NCBI GenBank assembly: GCA_021323155.1
Contig: JAJTCI010000157.1
Span: 1 to 5,957, forward strand
From: Chitinophagaceae bacterium
Lineage (GTDB): Bacteria; Bacteroidota; Bacteroidia; Chitinophagales; Chitinophagaceae
Length of the DNA stretch: 5,957 bases
Direction of reading: 5' to 3'
In this document: positions 1-5,915 of the stretch, one piece after another
Layout: every line of letters begins with the position of its first letter
How positions within the stretch are numbered: the first letter of the stretch is position 1
Position numbers and translations under genes: made by a program
Notes under the pieces: model-generated
What the model was told of the DNA's origin: nothing
The model's database searches: none
What the model saw: only the letters and a program-made list of their open reading frames with translations

Positions 1-122
1 CGGGATTGGTTTTATGGATTTTCTTTAACAGGTGCATCCTATAAGCAACAAGCGCTTTGTTACTTAACCTTATTGGAATGATGGGGCCGTTCCGCGGTAC
101 ATCTCAAACAAAAACTACCGTT

Positions 123-926
123 ATGAAACCTGATGTAATCCTGCAAAGCGACATGTTAGACATCCTGTTCGAGAACAGGAACAAAGCTTACGGCGCTTAC
201 GCACTCCGGAAAAATTATGACAACCGCCTCCTTATGGCACTCGGCGGTACCTGCCTCCTGGTAGGATTAATGGTGTTGTTTCAAAGCATTCAATGGGATT
301 CCACTGCGGATATTGATCCGGTGATCCCTGAATACAAGTTTACTCCAGTGACCTTGCCTGCGGAAGAGAAGCCTAAAGTAAAGCCCGCGGAGCAAAAGGC
401 AAGTGCACAGAAAAAAGAGCGCACGATCACCAATTCTGCGCCCGTGATCAAACCCAACGTAGAGACAAATGTGCCTACTACGGAGGATGCGGACAAAAAC
501 CGCATCGGCACCGCTCCCTCTGACGGCGACGACCCGGACGGGCGCATCCAACCCCCTCCTGGTGACGGCCCAGAGACAACCGGGCCACCTACTGCCCCTC
601 CAGCTTTTGACACTACAACGATCCGTCAGTTGGTGGATGTTCAGCCCGCGTTTATTGGCGATTTCAACCGGTATATGCTAAGGAACCTGCGTCAACCCAG
701 CGACCTGGAAGAAGGACAACGCATCCAGGTGCGGGTGAGATTCGTGGTGACACGGGAAGGCGACATCAATGACGTGCAGGTCGTACAAAGCGGACGCCCT
801 GATCTCGACCAGGAAGTACTGCGCGTGGTGAAAAGAATGCCGCGCTGGAAGCCAGCGATGCAGAGTGGCAGGAACGTGCCCGTATATTTTAATCTGCCGG
901 TGGTGTTCGTGAATGAAGGTGAATAA
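123..926 (+). CDS. tonB: Energy transducer TonB (Bacteroidota type)
   Basis: This is an inner-membrane-anchored periplasmic protein that passes proton-motive force from ExbB/ExbD to TonB-dependent outer-membrane receptors. The 267-residue product opens with a short cytoplasmic segment typical of Bacteroidota TonB (residues 9-36, containing LDILFENRNKAYGAYALRK). One transmembrane helix follows at about 36-56. A Lys/Pro/Glu-rich periplasmic linker spans about 66-162 and includes PPPGDGPETTGPP. The TonB C-terminal domain covers about 172-263, with the conserved block MPRWKPAMQSGRNVPVYFNLPVVF split over 239-262. The frame is open further upstream from a TTG at 57 and ATGs at 78 and 81. I chose ATG 123 because family homology begins there, whereas the 22 extra residues look like translated leader. 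No Shine-Dalgarno sequence is visible, as is usual in this phylum. The usual aromatic-PGG motif at the start of the domain is replaced by FIGD, so the domain is somewhat divergent. ExbB/ExbD are not in the window. Confidence 0.93.
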   Translation: MKPDVILQSDMLDILFENRNKAYGAYALRKNYDNRLLMALGGTCLLVGLMVLFQSIQWDSTADIDPVIPEYKFTPVTLPAEEKPKVKPAEQKASAQKKERTITNSAPVIKPNVETNVPTTEDADKNRIGTAPSDGDDPDGRIQPPPGDGPETTGPPTAPPAFDTTTIRQLVDVQPAFIGDFNRYMLRNLRQPSDLEEGQRIQVRVRFVVTREGDINDVQVVQSGRPDLDQEVLRVVKRMPRWKPAMQSGRNVPVYFNLPVVFVNEGE

Positions 927-990
927 AGAAAATAAGTATATTGCCTGCCCTCTGAAAAGGGGCCAGGTAAACTTGTTGCAAATCGTTGAG

Positions 991-1218
991 ATGCAGAATG
1001 AATTAAGAGAAAGGAACCGGAGAAACATAGCCAACATGCGTATGGCAAAAGACATTACCATGGCCGTCCTGATCCTGGGTGTCGCGGTGATCCTGTTCCT
1101 GGCACCCCGGCTAGGCTTGCTGGAACATGTAAGCGATGGCTTCCGGATCGTTTTAGGCTGCTTATTTGCATTGTATGGTTCTTTCAGGTTGTACAGGGGA
1201 ATAAAGCGGGATTATTGA
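991..1218 (+). CDS. Small two-helix membrane protein between tonB and the PstS-like gene
   Basis: This is a 75-residue membrane protein of unknown function. The N-terminus (residues 1-20) is polar and Arg/Asn-rich. It is followed by a hydrophobic helix at about 21-40 (ITMAVLILGVAVILFLAP) and a second at about 51-67 (FRIVLGCLFALYGSFRLY). The protein ends in the basic tail RGIKRDY. The polar start, two helices and a terminal YGxFRLYRGIK-like motif resemble small uncharacterised proteins I recall beside tonB in Bacteroidota; this is from memory and unverified. An in-frame ATG at 913 would give 101 residues and overlap the end of tonB by 14 bases. I prefer ATG 991 because the extra 26 residues look like translated spacer (Lys/Asn-rich, then Cys/Pro), but the start is not certain. 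The stop lies one base before the next ATG, suggesting translational coupling with the lipoprotein gene. It may be an accessory to the TonB-ExbBD motor, which is inference only. Confidence 0.75.
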   Translation: MQNELRERNRRNIANMRMAKDITMAVLILGVAVILFLAPRLGLLEHVSDGFRIVLGCLFALYGSFRLYRGIKRDY

Positions 1219-1219
1219 T

Positions 1220-2134
1220 ATGAGGAGGTGTATAGCGGCTATTGCCGCGTTTATCGTTGTTTCCTGGGTCGGCGCCTGTAATGAGCAACCGGCTGACGAC
1301 AACCGGGAAACTCAGATAAAGGGAACAATTAACATAAGCGTGGATGAGACCTTTAAACCCGTCATAGCGGAGCAAATCAAAGTGTACGAAGCAACTTATC
1401 CTGAAGCAAGGATAATCGCCTCTTACAAATCTGAAGCGGATTGTTTCCGGGATTTTCAAAAGGATAGCACCCGGATGATCATCGTCGCGAGAGGTCTCAA
1501 TCAAACTGAAACATCGTTCTTTAAAAATAAGCTGGGTTACAACGCGCAGTACGATCTGCTGGCTTTTGATGCGATCGCTGTCATTGTTAACAAAAGTTCA
1601 AATGACAGTGTTTTTACAATTGAACAGCTAAGTTCGTATCTGAGCGGCAAAGACGACAGGCGTATCGTTTTGGACGGCACAAATGCCACCAGTACCGTAC
1701 GTTACCTGATGGACAGCCTGCTGAAGGGAAAGCCTTTTGGAAAGAATGTCCAGGCCGCGCAAAGCAGCGAAGGGGTCATTGATCTTGTCGCCGGTAGTAA
1801 GGATGCGATCGGGATGGTAGGTGTGAGTTGGGTGAGTGACCCTGATAATCCGAAACAGCGGGCTTACCTGGAAAAGATCAAGCTGGCATATGTGGAATGC
1901 CGTTCCTGCGGGGACGGGGCGTTTTACAAGCCCACCCAGGCGGGCATCGCGGCAGGAAAATATTCTTTGTACCGGGGTTTGTATTACGCCCTTAAAGAGA
2001 ATACGACCGGCCTGGGAAGTGGTTTTCTTGGTTTTATGAAATTCGAACGCGGTCAGTTGATATTTAAAAGAGCGTACCTGGTGCCGGCAAAAATGGGATT
2101 TAATAACAGGTTAACAAATATTAGCAGCGATTGA
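1220..2134 (+). CDS. PstS-like substrate-binding lipoprotein
   Basis: This is a periplasmic, probably membrane-anchored lipoprotein of the PstS-like (PBP_like_2) solute-binding family, 304 residues long. Residues 1-19 form a signal peptide (RR, a hydrophobic core, then WVGA) ending in a lipobox with the acceptor Cys20. The mature part has the type II binding-protein layout. A first strand and helix lie at 36-60 (GTINISVDETFKP, aligned with the ligand-loop region of PstS). A central segment at 112-125 (DLLAFDAIAVIVN) corresponds to the PstS dALAvivn motif. The LDGTNATSTVRY segment lies at 151-162 and GMVGVSW at 198-204. A C-terminal SLYRGLYYALK segment lies at 249-259, where PstS proteins commonly have YPLxRPLY. 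No permease or ATPase gene is adjacent, so transport of phosphate is not shown. Sitting in a tonB cluster, it may instead bind or sense a ligand in the periplasm. C227 and C230 form a CxxC pair. Confidence 0.82.
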   Translation: MRRCIAAIAAFIVVSWVGACNEQPADDNRETQIKGTINISVDETFKPVIAEQIKVYEATYPEARIIASYKSEADCFRDFQKDSTRMIIVARGLNQTETSFFKNKLGYNAQYDLLAFDAIAVIVNKSSNDSVFTIEQLSSYLSGKDDRRIVLDGTNATSTVRYLMDSLLKGKPFGKNVQAAQSSEGVIDLVAGSKDAIGMVGVSWVSDPDNPKQRAYLEKIKLAYVECRSCGDGAFYKPTQAGIAAGKYSLYRGLYYALKENTTGLGSGFLGFMKFERGQLIFKRAYLVPAKMGFNNRLTNISSD

Positions 2135-2165
2135 TAGTCTTTAATAAACAATAAGCAGCAAGCAC

Positions 2166-3935
2166 ATGAAGAAGATCAGTTTACTTATGTTATCGTTCCT
2201 GGTGGTGATAGCGGCGATGTCACAGAACGTCAACGAAGGCATTAAACAGCTTTATTACCAGAAGAACAATACAGCGAAGCAAACGCTTCAGAAAGCGGTT
2301 GACGCTAACCCTACCGATGCAACAGCCATTTACTGGCTGGGACAGGCGCATTTAACAGGCGCGGTTCCCGATATCGATGCGGCAAAGGCTGTGTATCAGA
2401 AAGCACTCAACAGCGGCGTTAACCAGCCGATGGTTTGGGTGGGAATGGGACACGTTGCGCTGTTGCAGGGCCAGAAGAACGAGGCCCGCCAGCACTTCGA
2501 GGCGGCTATCACGGCTTCCCTGGATCGTAAAAAGAATCCCAGTGGCCAGGTATTGGCGGCCATCGGCCGTGCAAACGCGGACGGTGCGTCAAACATCGGC
2601 GATCCTCTTTACGGTATCGAAAAACTTACCAAGGCGGCAGAGTTGGTGAAGAACGATCCGGAGATCTACATCAATATGGGTATACTGTATCAAAAACTGG
2701 GTGGTGAACGCGGCGGCGACGCGGTGCAGGCGTATAACAACGCACTGGCCATCGATCCACGTAACGCGAAGGCCCTGTTTCGCATCGGGCGTATCTATGA
2801 AAGCCAGAACAACCAGGCTTTGTTTGACAGGTATTATTCTAACGCGGTGACTGCCGATCCGCAGTATACGCCAACCTATCTTGCTTTATACGATCATTAC
2901 AAAGACAAGGATGTAACAAAAGCTTTGGGATACCTGCAGGAATTCAACAAATACGCTGAACCCAACCCCGAGAACGAATACTTCATGGCGGATTACCTTT
3001 TCCGCGCGGGTAAATACCAGGAGTCGCTTACGCTTTCCAGGCAGCTCGAGGCCAAATACGGGTTGAAAGCATTGCCAATGCTGAACGTGTTATACGCGTA
3101 TAACTACGATAGGCTCGGAGACTCTGTCCAGGCAAAAACGAATATTGAGAAATACTTCGCAAGTGCGAAACAAGCGGATGTGCTCGCGGACTTCTATATG
3201 CTCGCCGGCACTATCCTCTCTAAATTCCCCGGTAGCGAAGAAGCTGCATCAGGCTATTTTGAAAAGGCGTTTGTTGCCGATTCATTAAAAAGGCCTGTTA
3301 CGATCTCCGTTGCTTCAGAGGCATTCAAAAAGGCGCAGAAGTACGACCTCCAGTACAACTGGTTCAAGAGAGGCCTGGCGTTGAAGCCGCAGCTGAGCGA
3401 ATACGACCACTATACACTGAATGATGTGTCTTTCCGTAGTGCAGCCTACCAGCGTGTGTTTGATTCACTGGCGCCGGCTTATATCGCTGCGTTCCCTGAC
3501 AAACCCCAAGGTTATGCGTTTCACGTAAGGGCGGCAAAAGCGCTCGATTCTACGGGTGTGCTTGGCCTGGCGATAGAGCCCATCAATAAACAGAATGAAT
3601 ACCTGGTAAAGGACACTGCGAAGAACCGGAAGGCGATATACCTGAACTATTATTACCAGTTATTGTACTACGGCGAAAAAGCCAAGGTGCTCGATCTGCC
3701 AAAAGCGATTGGGCTCACTGAAAAAATGATGGCTTTGTACCCGACCGGCACCGAGGAATTCACTTTTGCGGAGACCACCAACCGTGCCTTGCAAAGGACC
3801 CTTGAAAGACAAAGGAACCCTCCCCGGACCAACCCGCCTAAAACCACGGGGGGCAACAGCGGCACCAGCAAGCCCAAAACCGGCGGTACCAATGGCACCA
3901 GCGCCACCAAGGCTGGCACTGGCGGCAAATCATAG
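2166..3935 (+). CDS. Secreted tetratricopeptide-repeat protein
   Basis: This is a 589-residue exported protein built mainly of TPR-like helical hairpins, so it is probably a periplasmic scaffold that holds partner proteins. Residues 1-19 are a signal peptide (KK, a hydrophobic stretch LLMLSFLVVIAA, then MSQ), with likely cleavage near residue 19 or 20. TPR-like units are clearest at about 21-52, 53-86, 87-120, 165-199 and 200-232, with recurring patterns such as AVDANPTDA and ALAIDPRNAKALFRIGRIY. Less regular helical repeats continue to about 545. The last 40 residues (550-589) are low-complexity Pro, then Gly/Thr/Lys/Ser, and are probably disordered. The gene starts 31 bp after the lipoprotein stop, with no promoter or terminator seen between, so it is probably co-transcribed with the tonB group. 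It is the last gene of that unit, with a hairpin terminator directly after it. There is no enzyme motif, and its function cannot be assigned further. Confidence 0.85.
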   Translation: MKKISLLMLSFLVVIAAMSQNVNEGIKQLYYQKNNTAKQTLQKAVDANPTDATAIYWLGQAHLTGAVPDIDAAKAVYQKALNSGVNQPMVWVGMGHVALLQGQKNEARQHFEAAITASLDRKKNPSGQVLAAIGRANADGASNIGDPLYGIEKLTKAAELVKNDPEIYINMGILYQKLGGERGGDAVQAYNNALAIDPRNAKALFRIGRIYESQNNQALFDRYYSNAVTADPQYTPTYLALYDHYKDKDVTKALGYLQEFNKYAEPNPENEYFMADYLFRAGKYQESLTLSRQLEAKYGLKALPMLNVLYAYNYDRLGDSVQAKTNIEKYFASAKQADVLADFYMLAGTILSKFPGSEEAASGYFEKAFVADSLKRPVTISVASEAFKKAQKYDLQYNWFKRGLALKPQLSEYDHYTLNDVSFRSAAYQRVFDSLAPAYIAAFPDKPQGYAFHVRAAKALDSTGVLGLAIEPINKQNEYLVKDTAKNRKAIYLNYYYQLLYYGEKAKVLDLPKAIGLTEKMMALYPTGTEEFTFAETTNRALQRTLERQRNPPRTNPPKTTGGNSGTSKPKTGGTNGTSATKAGTGGKS

Positions 3936-3956
3936 AGAACAGATGAAAATCATATG

Positions 3957-3990
3957 AAAACTCCCTTTAACCAAGGGAGTTTTTCTTTTT
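3957..3990 (+). terminator. Rho-independent terminator after the tonB-TPR operon
   Basis: A perfect hairpin is formed by CTCCCTT (3961-3967) and AAGGGAG (3973-3979) with the 5-base loop TAACC. It can be extended by AAAA (3957-3960) against TTTT (3980-3983). A run of ten Ts broken by one C follows (3980-3990). It begins about 20 bp after the TPR stop codon and separates the envelope cluster from the complex I operon. Confidence 0.92.
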
Positions 3991-4007
3991 CGTAACCTTC
4001 TGAAGCT

Positions 4008-4015
4008 TATTTTTG
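4008..4015 (+). promoter_or_regulatory. Candidate Bacteroidota -7 box upstream of nuoA
   Basis: The octamer TATTTTTG fits the Bacteroidota sigma -7 consensus TAnnTTTG exactly. It lies 21 bp before the nuoA ATG and just after the intrinsic terminator, where a promoter for the nuo operon would be expected. No convincing TTG/TTTG -33 element is present at the usual spacing, because that position falls in the terminator T tract. The assignment therefore rests on one box and on location. Transcription would begin near 4020, giving a very short 5' leader. Confidence 0.4.
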
Positions 4016-4036
4016 CCCTCGCTAATTCTAAGCTTA

Positions 4037-4438
4037 ATGAGCATTTTTTCTTTCCTGTTACAAGTACCCGTCTCCGGTACGGCAGACAACTTCTTACCCA
4101 TTGGTATACAGTTGTTTTTCGCAATTGGGATCGTTGTGATGATCATGGTGATCACCCATTGGCTTGGGCCGAAAAGAAAGACTGCCGATAAGCTCGCTAC
4201 GTTCACCAGTGGTATCGAGTCGCATGGCGATGCCAGGCATCCCATGGCCATTAAATACTTCCTGGTGGCGATCCTGTTTGTGCTGTTCGATGTGGAAGTG
4301 ATATTCTTTTACCCTTACGCCGTCAATTTCAAGGCGTTGGGGTGGAATGGGTTTTATGCCGTTATGATGTTTGTAGGTTTCTTCCTCTGTGGTTTCATTT
4401 ACATCATCAAAAAAGACGCGCTGAAGTGGGAAGATTAA
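4037..4438 (+). CDS. nuoA: NADH-quinone oxidoreductase subunit A
   Basis: This is a small membrane-arm subunit of respiratory complex I, located next to the quinone-reduction site. The 133-residue product has three transmembrane helices at about 20-43, 71-94 and 104-124. Between helices 1 and 2 is the conserved loop FTSGIESHGDAR (56-67). Helix 2 carries the family hallmark FLVAILFVLFDVEVIF (75-90), with the acidic pair D85 and E87. The C-terminus is the usual charged KKDALKWED. The length is close to the family norm. The frame is open back to a TTG at 4013, but that codon lies in the candidate promoter box, and the standard short N-terminus begins at ATG 4037. No Shine-Dalgarno sequence is visible. 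It is the first gene of the nuo operon, followed by nuoB after 97 bp. Confidence 0.96.
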   Translation: MSIFSFLLQVPVSGTADNFLPIGIQLFFAIGIVVMIMVITHWLGPKRKTADKLATFTSGIESHGDARHPMAIKYFLVAILFVLFDVEVIFFYPYAVNFKALGWNGFYAVMMFVGFFLCGFIYIIKKDALKWED

Positions 4439-4470
4439 CAAAAACTGGGAGCAGATGATGTGATGATAAG

Positions 4471-4499
4471 GATGTTGGTACGTCTATAGTACTAACATT
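4471..4499 (+). other. Hairpin in the nuoA-nuoB intergenic region
   Basis: GATGTTGGTAC (4471-4481) pairs with GTACTAACATT (4489-4499) around the 7-base loop GTCTATA. In RNA this is an 11-bp stem with nine Watson-Crick pairs and two G-U pairs. It sits in the middle of the 97-bp gap between nuoA and nuoB. The bases after it (ATTGTTTATC) are U-rich but interrupted, so it is not a good terminator. It could be a processing, stability or partial attenuation element. The structure is seen directly in the sequence; its role is inference. Confidence 0.55.
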
Positions 4500-4535
4500 A
4501 TTGTTTATCACATTACCTATCAACAAATTGATTCT

Positions 4536-5126
4536 ATGGCACGTCCGGTTAGATTTAATATACACCCGAAGGAAGCTGATTATAACACGGCGATCGGTTT
4601 TGCCGAGTCACCAGCGGGCTTTACCGGTGAAGGGTTCTTCACCACCAAGCTCAGTGATGTGGTTGGATTAGCCAGGAAGAATTCAATCTGGCCGCTGCCT
4701 TTCGCTACCTCCTGCTGTGGCATTGAATTCATGGCCACAATGGGGTCGCATTATGACCTGGCCCGTTTCGGAGCTGAGAGAGTAGGATTTTCACCCAGGC
4801 AATGTGACCTGCTGATGGTAATGGGCACCATCGCGAAAAAAATGGCCCCGGTGGTGAAACAGGTCTACCTGCAGATGGCTGAACCTCGTTGGGTAATAGC
4901 GGTGGGTGCTTGTGCCTGTTCGGGCGGAATATTCGACTCGTATAGCGTCCTGCAGGGAATTGACCAGGTTGTACCGGTTGATGTATATGTGCCGGGATGT
5001 CCTCCCCGCCCCGAGGGAATCATTGACGGATTTATGCAGATACAAACGCTCGTGGGCAAGGAGAGTATCAGGCGGAGAAACGGGGATCAATACAAGGCAT
5101 TACTGGAAAGCTACGGGATACAGTGA
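4536..5126 (+). CDS. nuoB: NADH-quinone oxidoreductase subunit B
   Basis: This is the complex I subunit (PSST/Nqo6 family) that carries the terminal 4Fe-4S cluster N2, which delivers electrons to quinone. The 196-residue protein has all four cluster ligands: the adjacent pair C60-C61 (PFATSCCGIEFM), C126 (GACACSGG) and C155 (VPGCPPRPE). The spacings of 65 and 29 residues match those of E. coli NuoB. Other family motifs include RQCDLLMVMGTI (88-99) and AEPRWVIAVGAC (115-126). The first 35 residues are a non-conserved N-terminal extension of ordinary length. ATG 4536 is the natural start and no Shine-Dalgarno sequence is visible. The gene follows nuoA after a 97-bp gap containing a hairpin. The final base of its TGA stop is also the first base of a heptamer repeat array that fills the space to nuoC. 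Confidence 0.98.
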   Translation: MARPVRFNIHPKEADYNTAIGFAESPAGFTGEGFFTTKLSDVVGLARKNSIWPLPFATSCCGIEFMATMGSHYDLARFGAERVGFSPRQCDLLMVMGTIAKKMAPVVKQVYLQMAEPRWVIAVGACACSGGIFDSYSVLQGIDQVVPVDVYVPGCPPRPEGIIDGFMQIQTLVGKESIRRRNGDQYKALLESYGIQ

Positions 5127-5195
5127 CCTGCAACCTGGAACCTGCAACCTGGAACCTGCAACCTGGAACCTGCAACCTGAAACATGTAACTTAAA
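5126..5195 (+). repeat. Heptamer tandem repeat array between nuoB and nuoC
   Basis: Ten consecutive 7-bp units fill the whole gap. ACCTGCA and ACCTGGA alternate for seven units, giving a 14-bp higher-order period. The eighth unit is ACCTGAA, followed by two decayed units, ACATGTA and ACTTAAA. The first base overlaps the A of the nuoB TGA stop, and one A separates the last unit from the nuoC ATG. The array is outside both coding regions, so a gain or loss of units would change only the spacing. The short perfect repeats suggest expansion by replication slippage; any function is unknown. Confidence 0.95.
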
Positions 5196-5196
5196 A

Positions 5197-5700
5197 ATGG
5201 CTCTAACCAACGATATCATTCAACAACGGCTCACCGAAAAGTTCGGTGAATCGGTAACCAATTTTACCGAGCCTTATGGCCACCTCACTTTCGAGACACC
5301 AAAGGACATGAACCTGAAAGTGATGCAGTTCCTGTATGATGACGATCAACTCAGGTTTCGTTTTCTTACTGACCTTTGCGCTGTACACTATCCTGACGAT
5401 AAAGGCCGGGAACTGGCAGTGGTATATCACCTGCACAACCTGGAAGAGAACGTACGCATACGGTTCAAAGTGTTCACCGATATTGACCAACCAGATGTCT
5501 TCACGGCTACCCAGCTCTTTTCCTCCGCGAACTGGATGGAAAGGGAGACTTTTGATTTTTACGGGGTTAATTTCGTTGGGCACCCCAACCTGAAACGAAT
5601 ACTGAATGTTGACGAAATGGATTATTTTCCTATGCGGAAAGAATTTCCGTTGGAAGACCAGGTGCGGATTGACAAGGACGATGAGATGTTTGGCAGGTAA
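5197..5700 (+). CDS. nuoC: NADH-quinone oxidoreductase subunit C
   Basis: This is the 30-kDa-type hydrophilic subunit of complex I, which packs against NuoD and NuoB in the connecting module. The 167-residue protein matches the family signature exactly: ERE (115-117), then D120-F121-Y122, H129 and K133-R134-I135-L136 (ERETFDFYGVNFVGHPNLKRIL, split over 115-136). Upstream lies the typical FRFLTDLCAVHYPD (54-67), and the C-terminus reads MRKEFPLEDQVR (146-157). It is a stand-alone NuoC, not fused to NuoD as in E. coli. The reading frame stays open upstream through the heptamer array and into nuoB, but ATG 5197 is the only start that gives the normal NuoC N-terminus. The upstream part is an out-of-frame reading of nuoB and the repeats. 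No Shine-Dalgarno sequence is present, and the start context is A-rich (TTAAAAATGG). Confidence 0.97.
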   Translation: MALTNDIIQQRLTEKFGESVTNFTEPYGHLTFETPKDMNLKVMQFLYDDDQLRFRFLTDLCAVHYPDDKGRELAVVYHLHNLEENVRIRFKVFTDIDQPDVFTATQLFSSANWMERETFDFYGVNFVGHPNLKRILNVDEMDYFPMRKEFPLEDQVRIDKDDEMFGR

Positions 5701-5732
5701 CGATTGAAAGTTTTTTAAACATACCCCCTTAT

Positions 5733-5903
5733 ATGAGAAATCTGTTAGAGTACCGTCAACTGATGGTAGGAATACTGGTGATTGTCGCGATCGCCATGGC
5801 ATGGGCCGCGGAGGCTGCCGTGCGGAATGTGGATACCGGCATCGCGCTGGGTATCACTTGTTTGGTGATCGGCGACATGGTGATAGAAAAAAGAAGGAAA
5901 TAA
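5733..5903 (+). CDS. Small two-helix membrane protein between nuoC and nuoD
   Basis: This is a 56-residue ORF, too short for most ORF cut-offs, lying 32 bp after nuoC and 12 bp before nuoD on the same strand. It begins MRNLLEYRQL. A hydrophobic helix follows at about 11-28 (MVGILVIVAIAMAWAAEA) and a second at about 34-51 (DTGIALGITCLVIGDMVI). It ends in the basic tail EKRRK. The composition looks like a real small membrane protein: two clean hydrophobic segments, charged termini and codon use like the neighbouring genes. Without it there would be a gap of over 200 bp between nuoC and nuoD, unlike the close packing elsewhere. I do not recognise the family. It could be an accessory or assembly factor of complex I, or simply an inserted small gene. 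Confidence 0.7.
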   Translation: MRNLLEYRQLMVGILVIVAIAMAWAAEAAVRNVDTGIALGITCLVIGDMVIEKRRK

Positions 5904-5915
5904 CTAAAACACAGA

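Noticed and set aside
1..122. Possible 3' end of an upstream gene (one + frame is open from the left edge to a TGA at 79-81).
   Set aside because: The translated 26 residues match no family I recognise, including ExbD, which would be expected here. The stretch is AT-rich and the other two + frames stop by 44, so it is more likely a tonB leader. No promoter boxes could be supported either.
57..122. N-terminal extension of TonB from TTG 57 or ATG 78/81.
   Set aside because: The extra residues do not resemble the TonB N-terminus, and the recognisable family sequence begins right after ATG 123.
968..975. TAAACTTG, one mismatch from the -7 consensus, as a promoter for the small membrane gene.
   Set aside because: The nearest TTG upstream (941-943) is 24 bp away, longer than the usual spacing, and the box is imperfect. 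Co-transcription with tonB is simpler.
678..1061. Minus-strand open frames opposite the end of tonB and the small membrane gene.
   Set aside because: They overlap the TonB C-terminal domain antisense, have no recognisable motif, and conflict with a consistent + strand operon.
1223..1228. Perfect AGGAGG Shine-Dalgarno-like sequence.
   Set aside because: It lies directly after the lipoprotein ATG, not before it, and no in-frame start follows at a suitable distance. It simply encodes Arg-Arg of the signal peptide.
5126..5195. CRISPR array.
   Set aside because: Units are 7 bp, directly adjacent and without spacers, so this is a simple tandem repeat.
4906..5196. Open frame running from within nuoB through the repeats into nuoC, suggesting a longer NuoC or a fusion.
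   Set aside because: It is an out-of-frame reading of the well-supported nuoB gene. The repeat-encoded residues are low complexity, and the normal NuoC length is obtained from ATG 5197.
5203..5802. Long minus-strand open frame of 199 residues opposite nuoC.
   Set aside because: It is the antisense shadow of nuoC, which matches its family signature exactly. The antisense product has no recognisable features.
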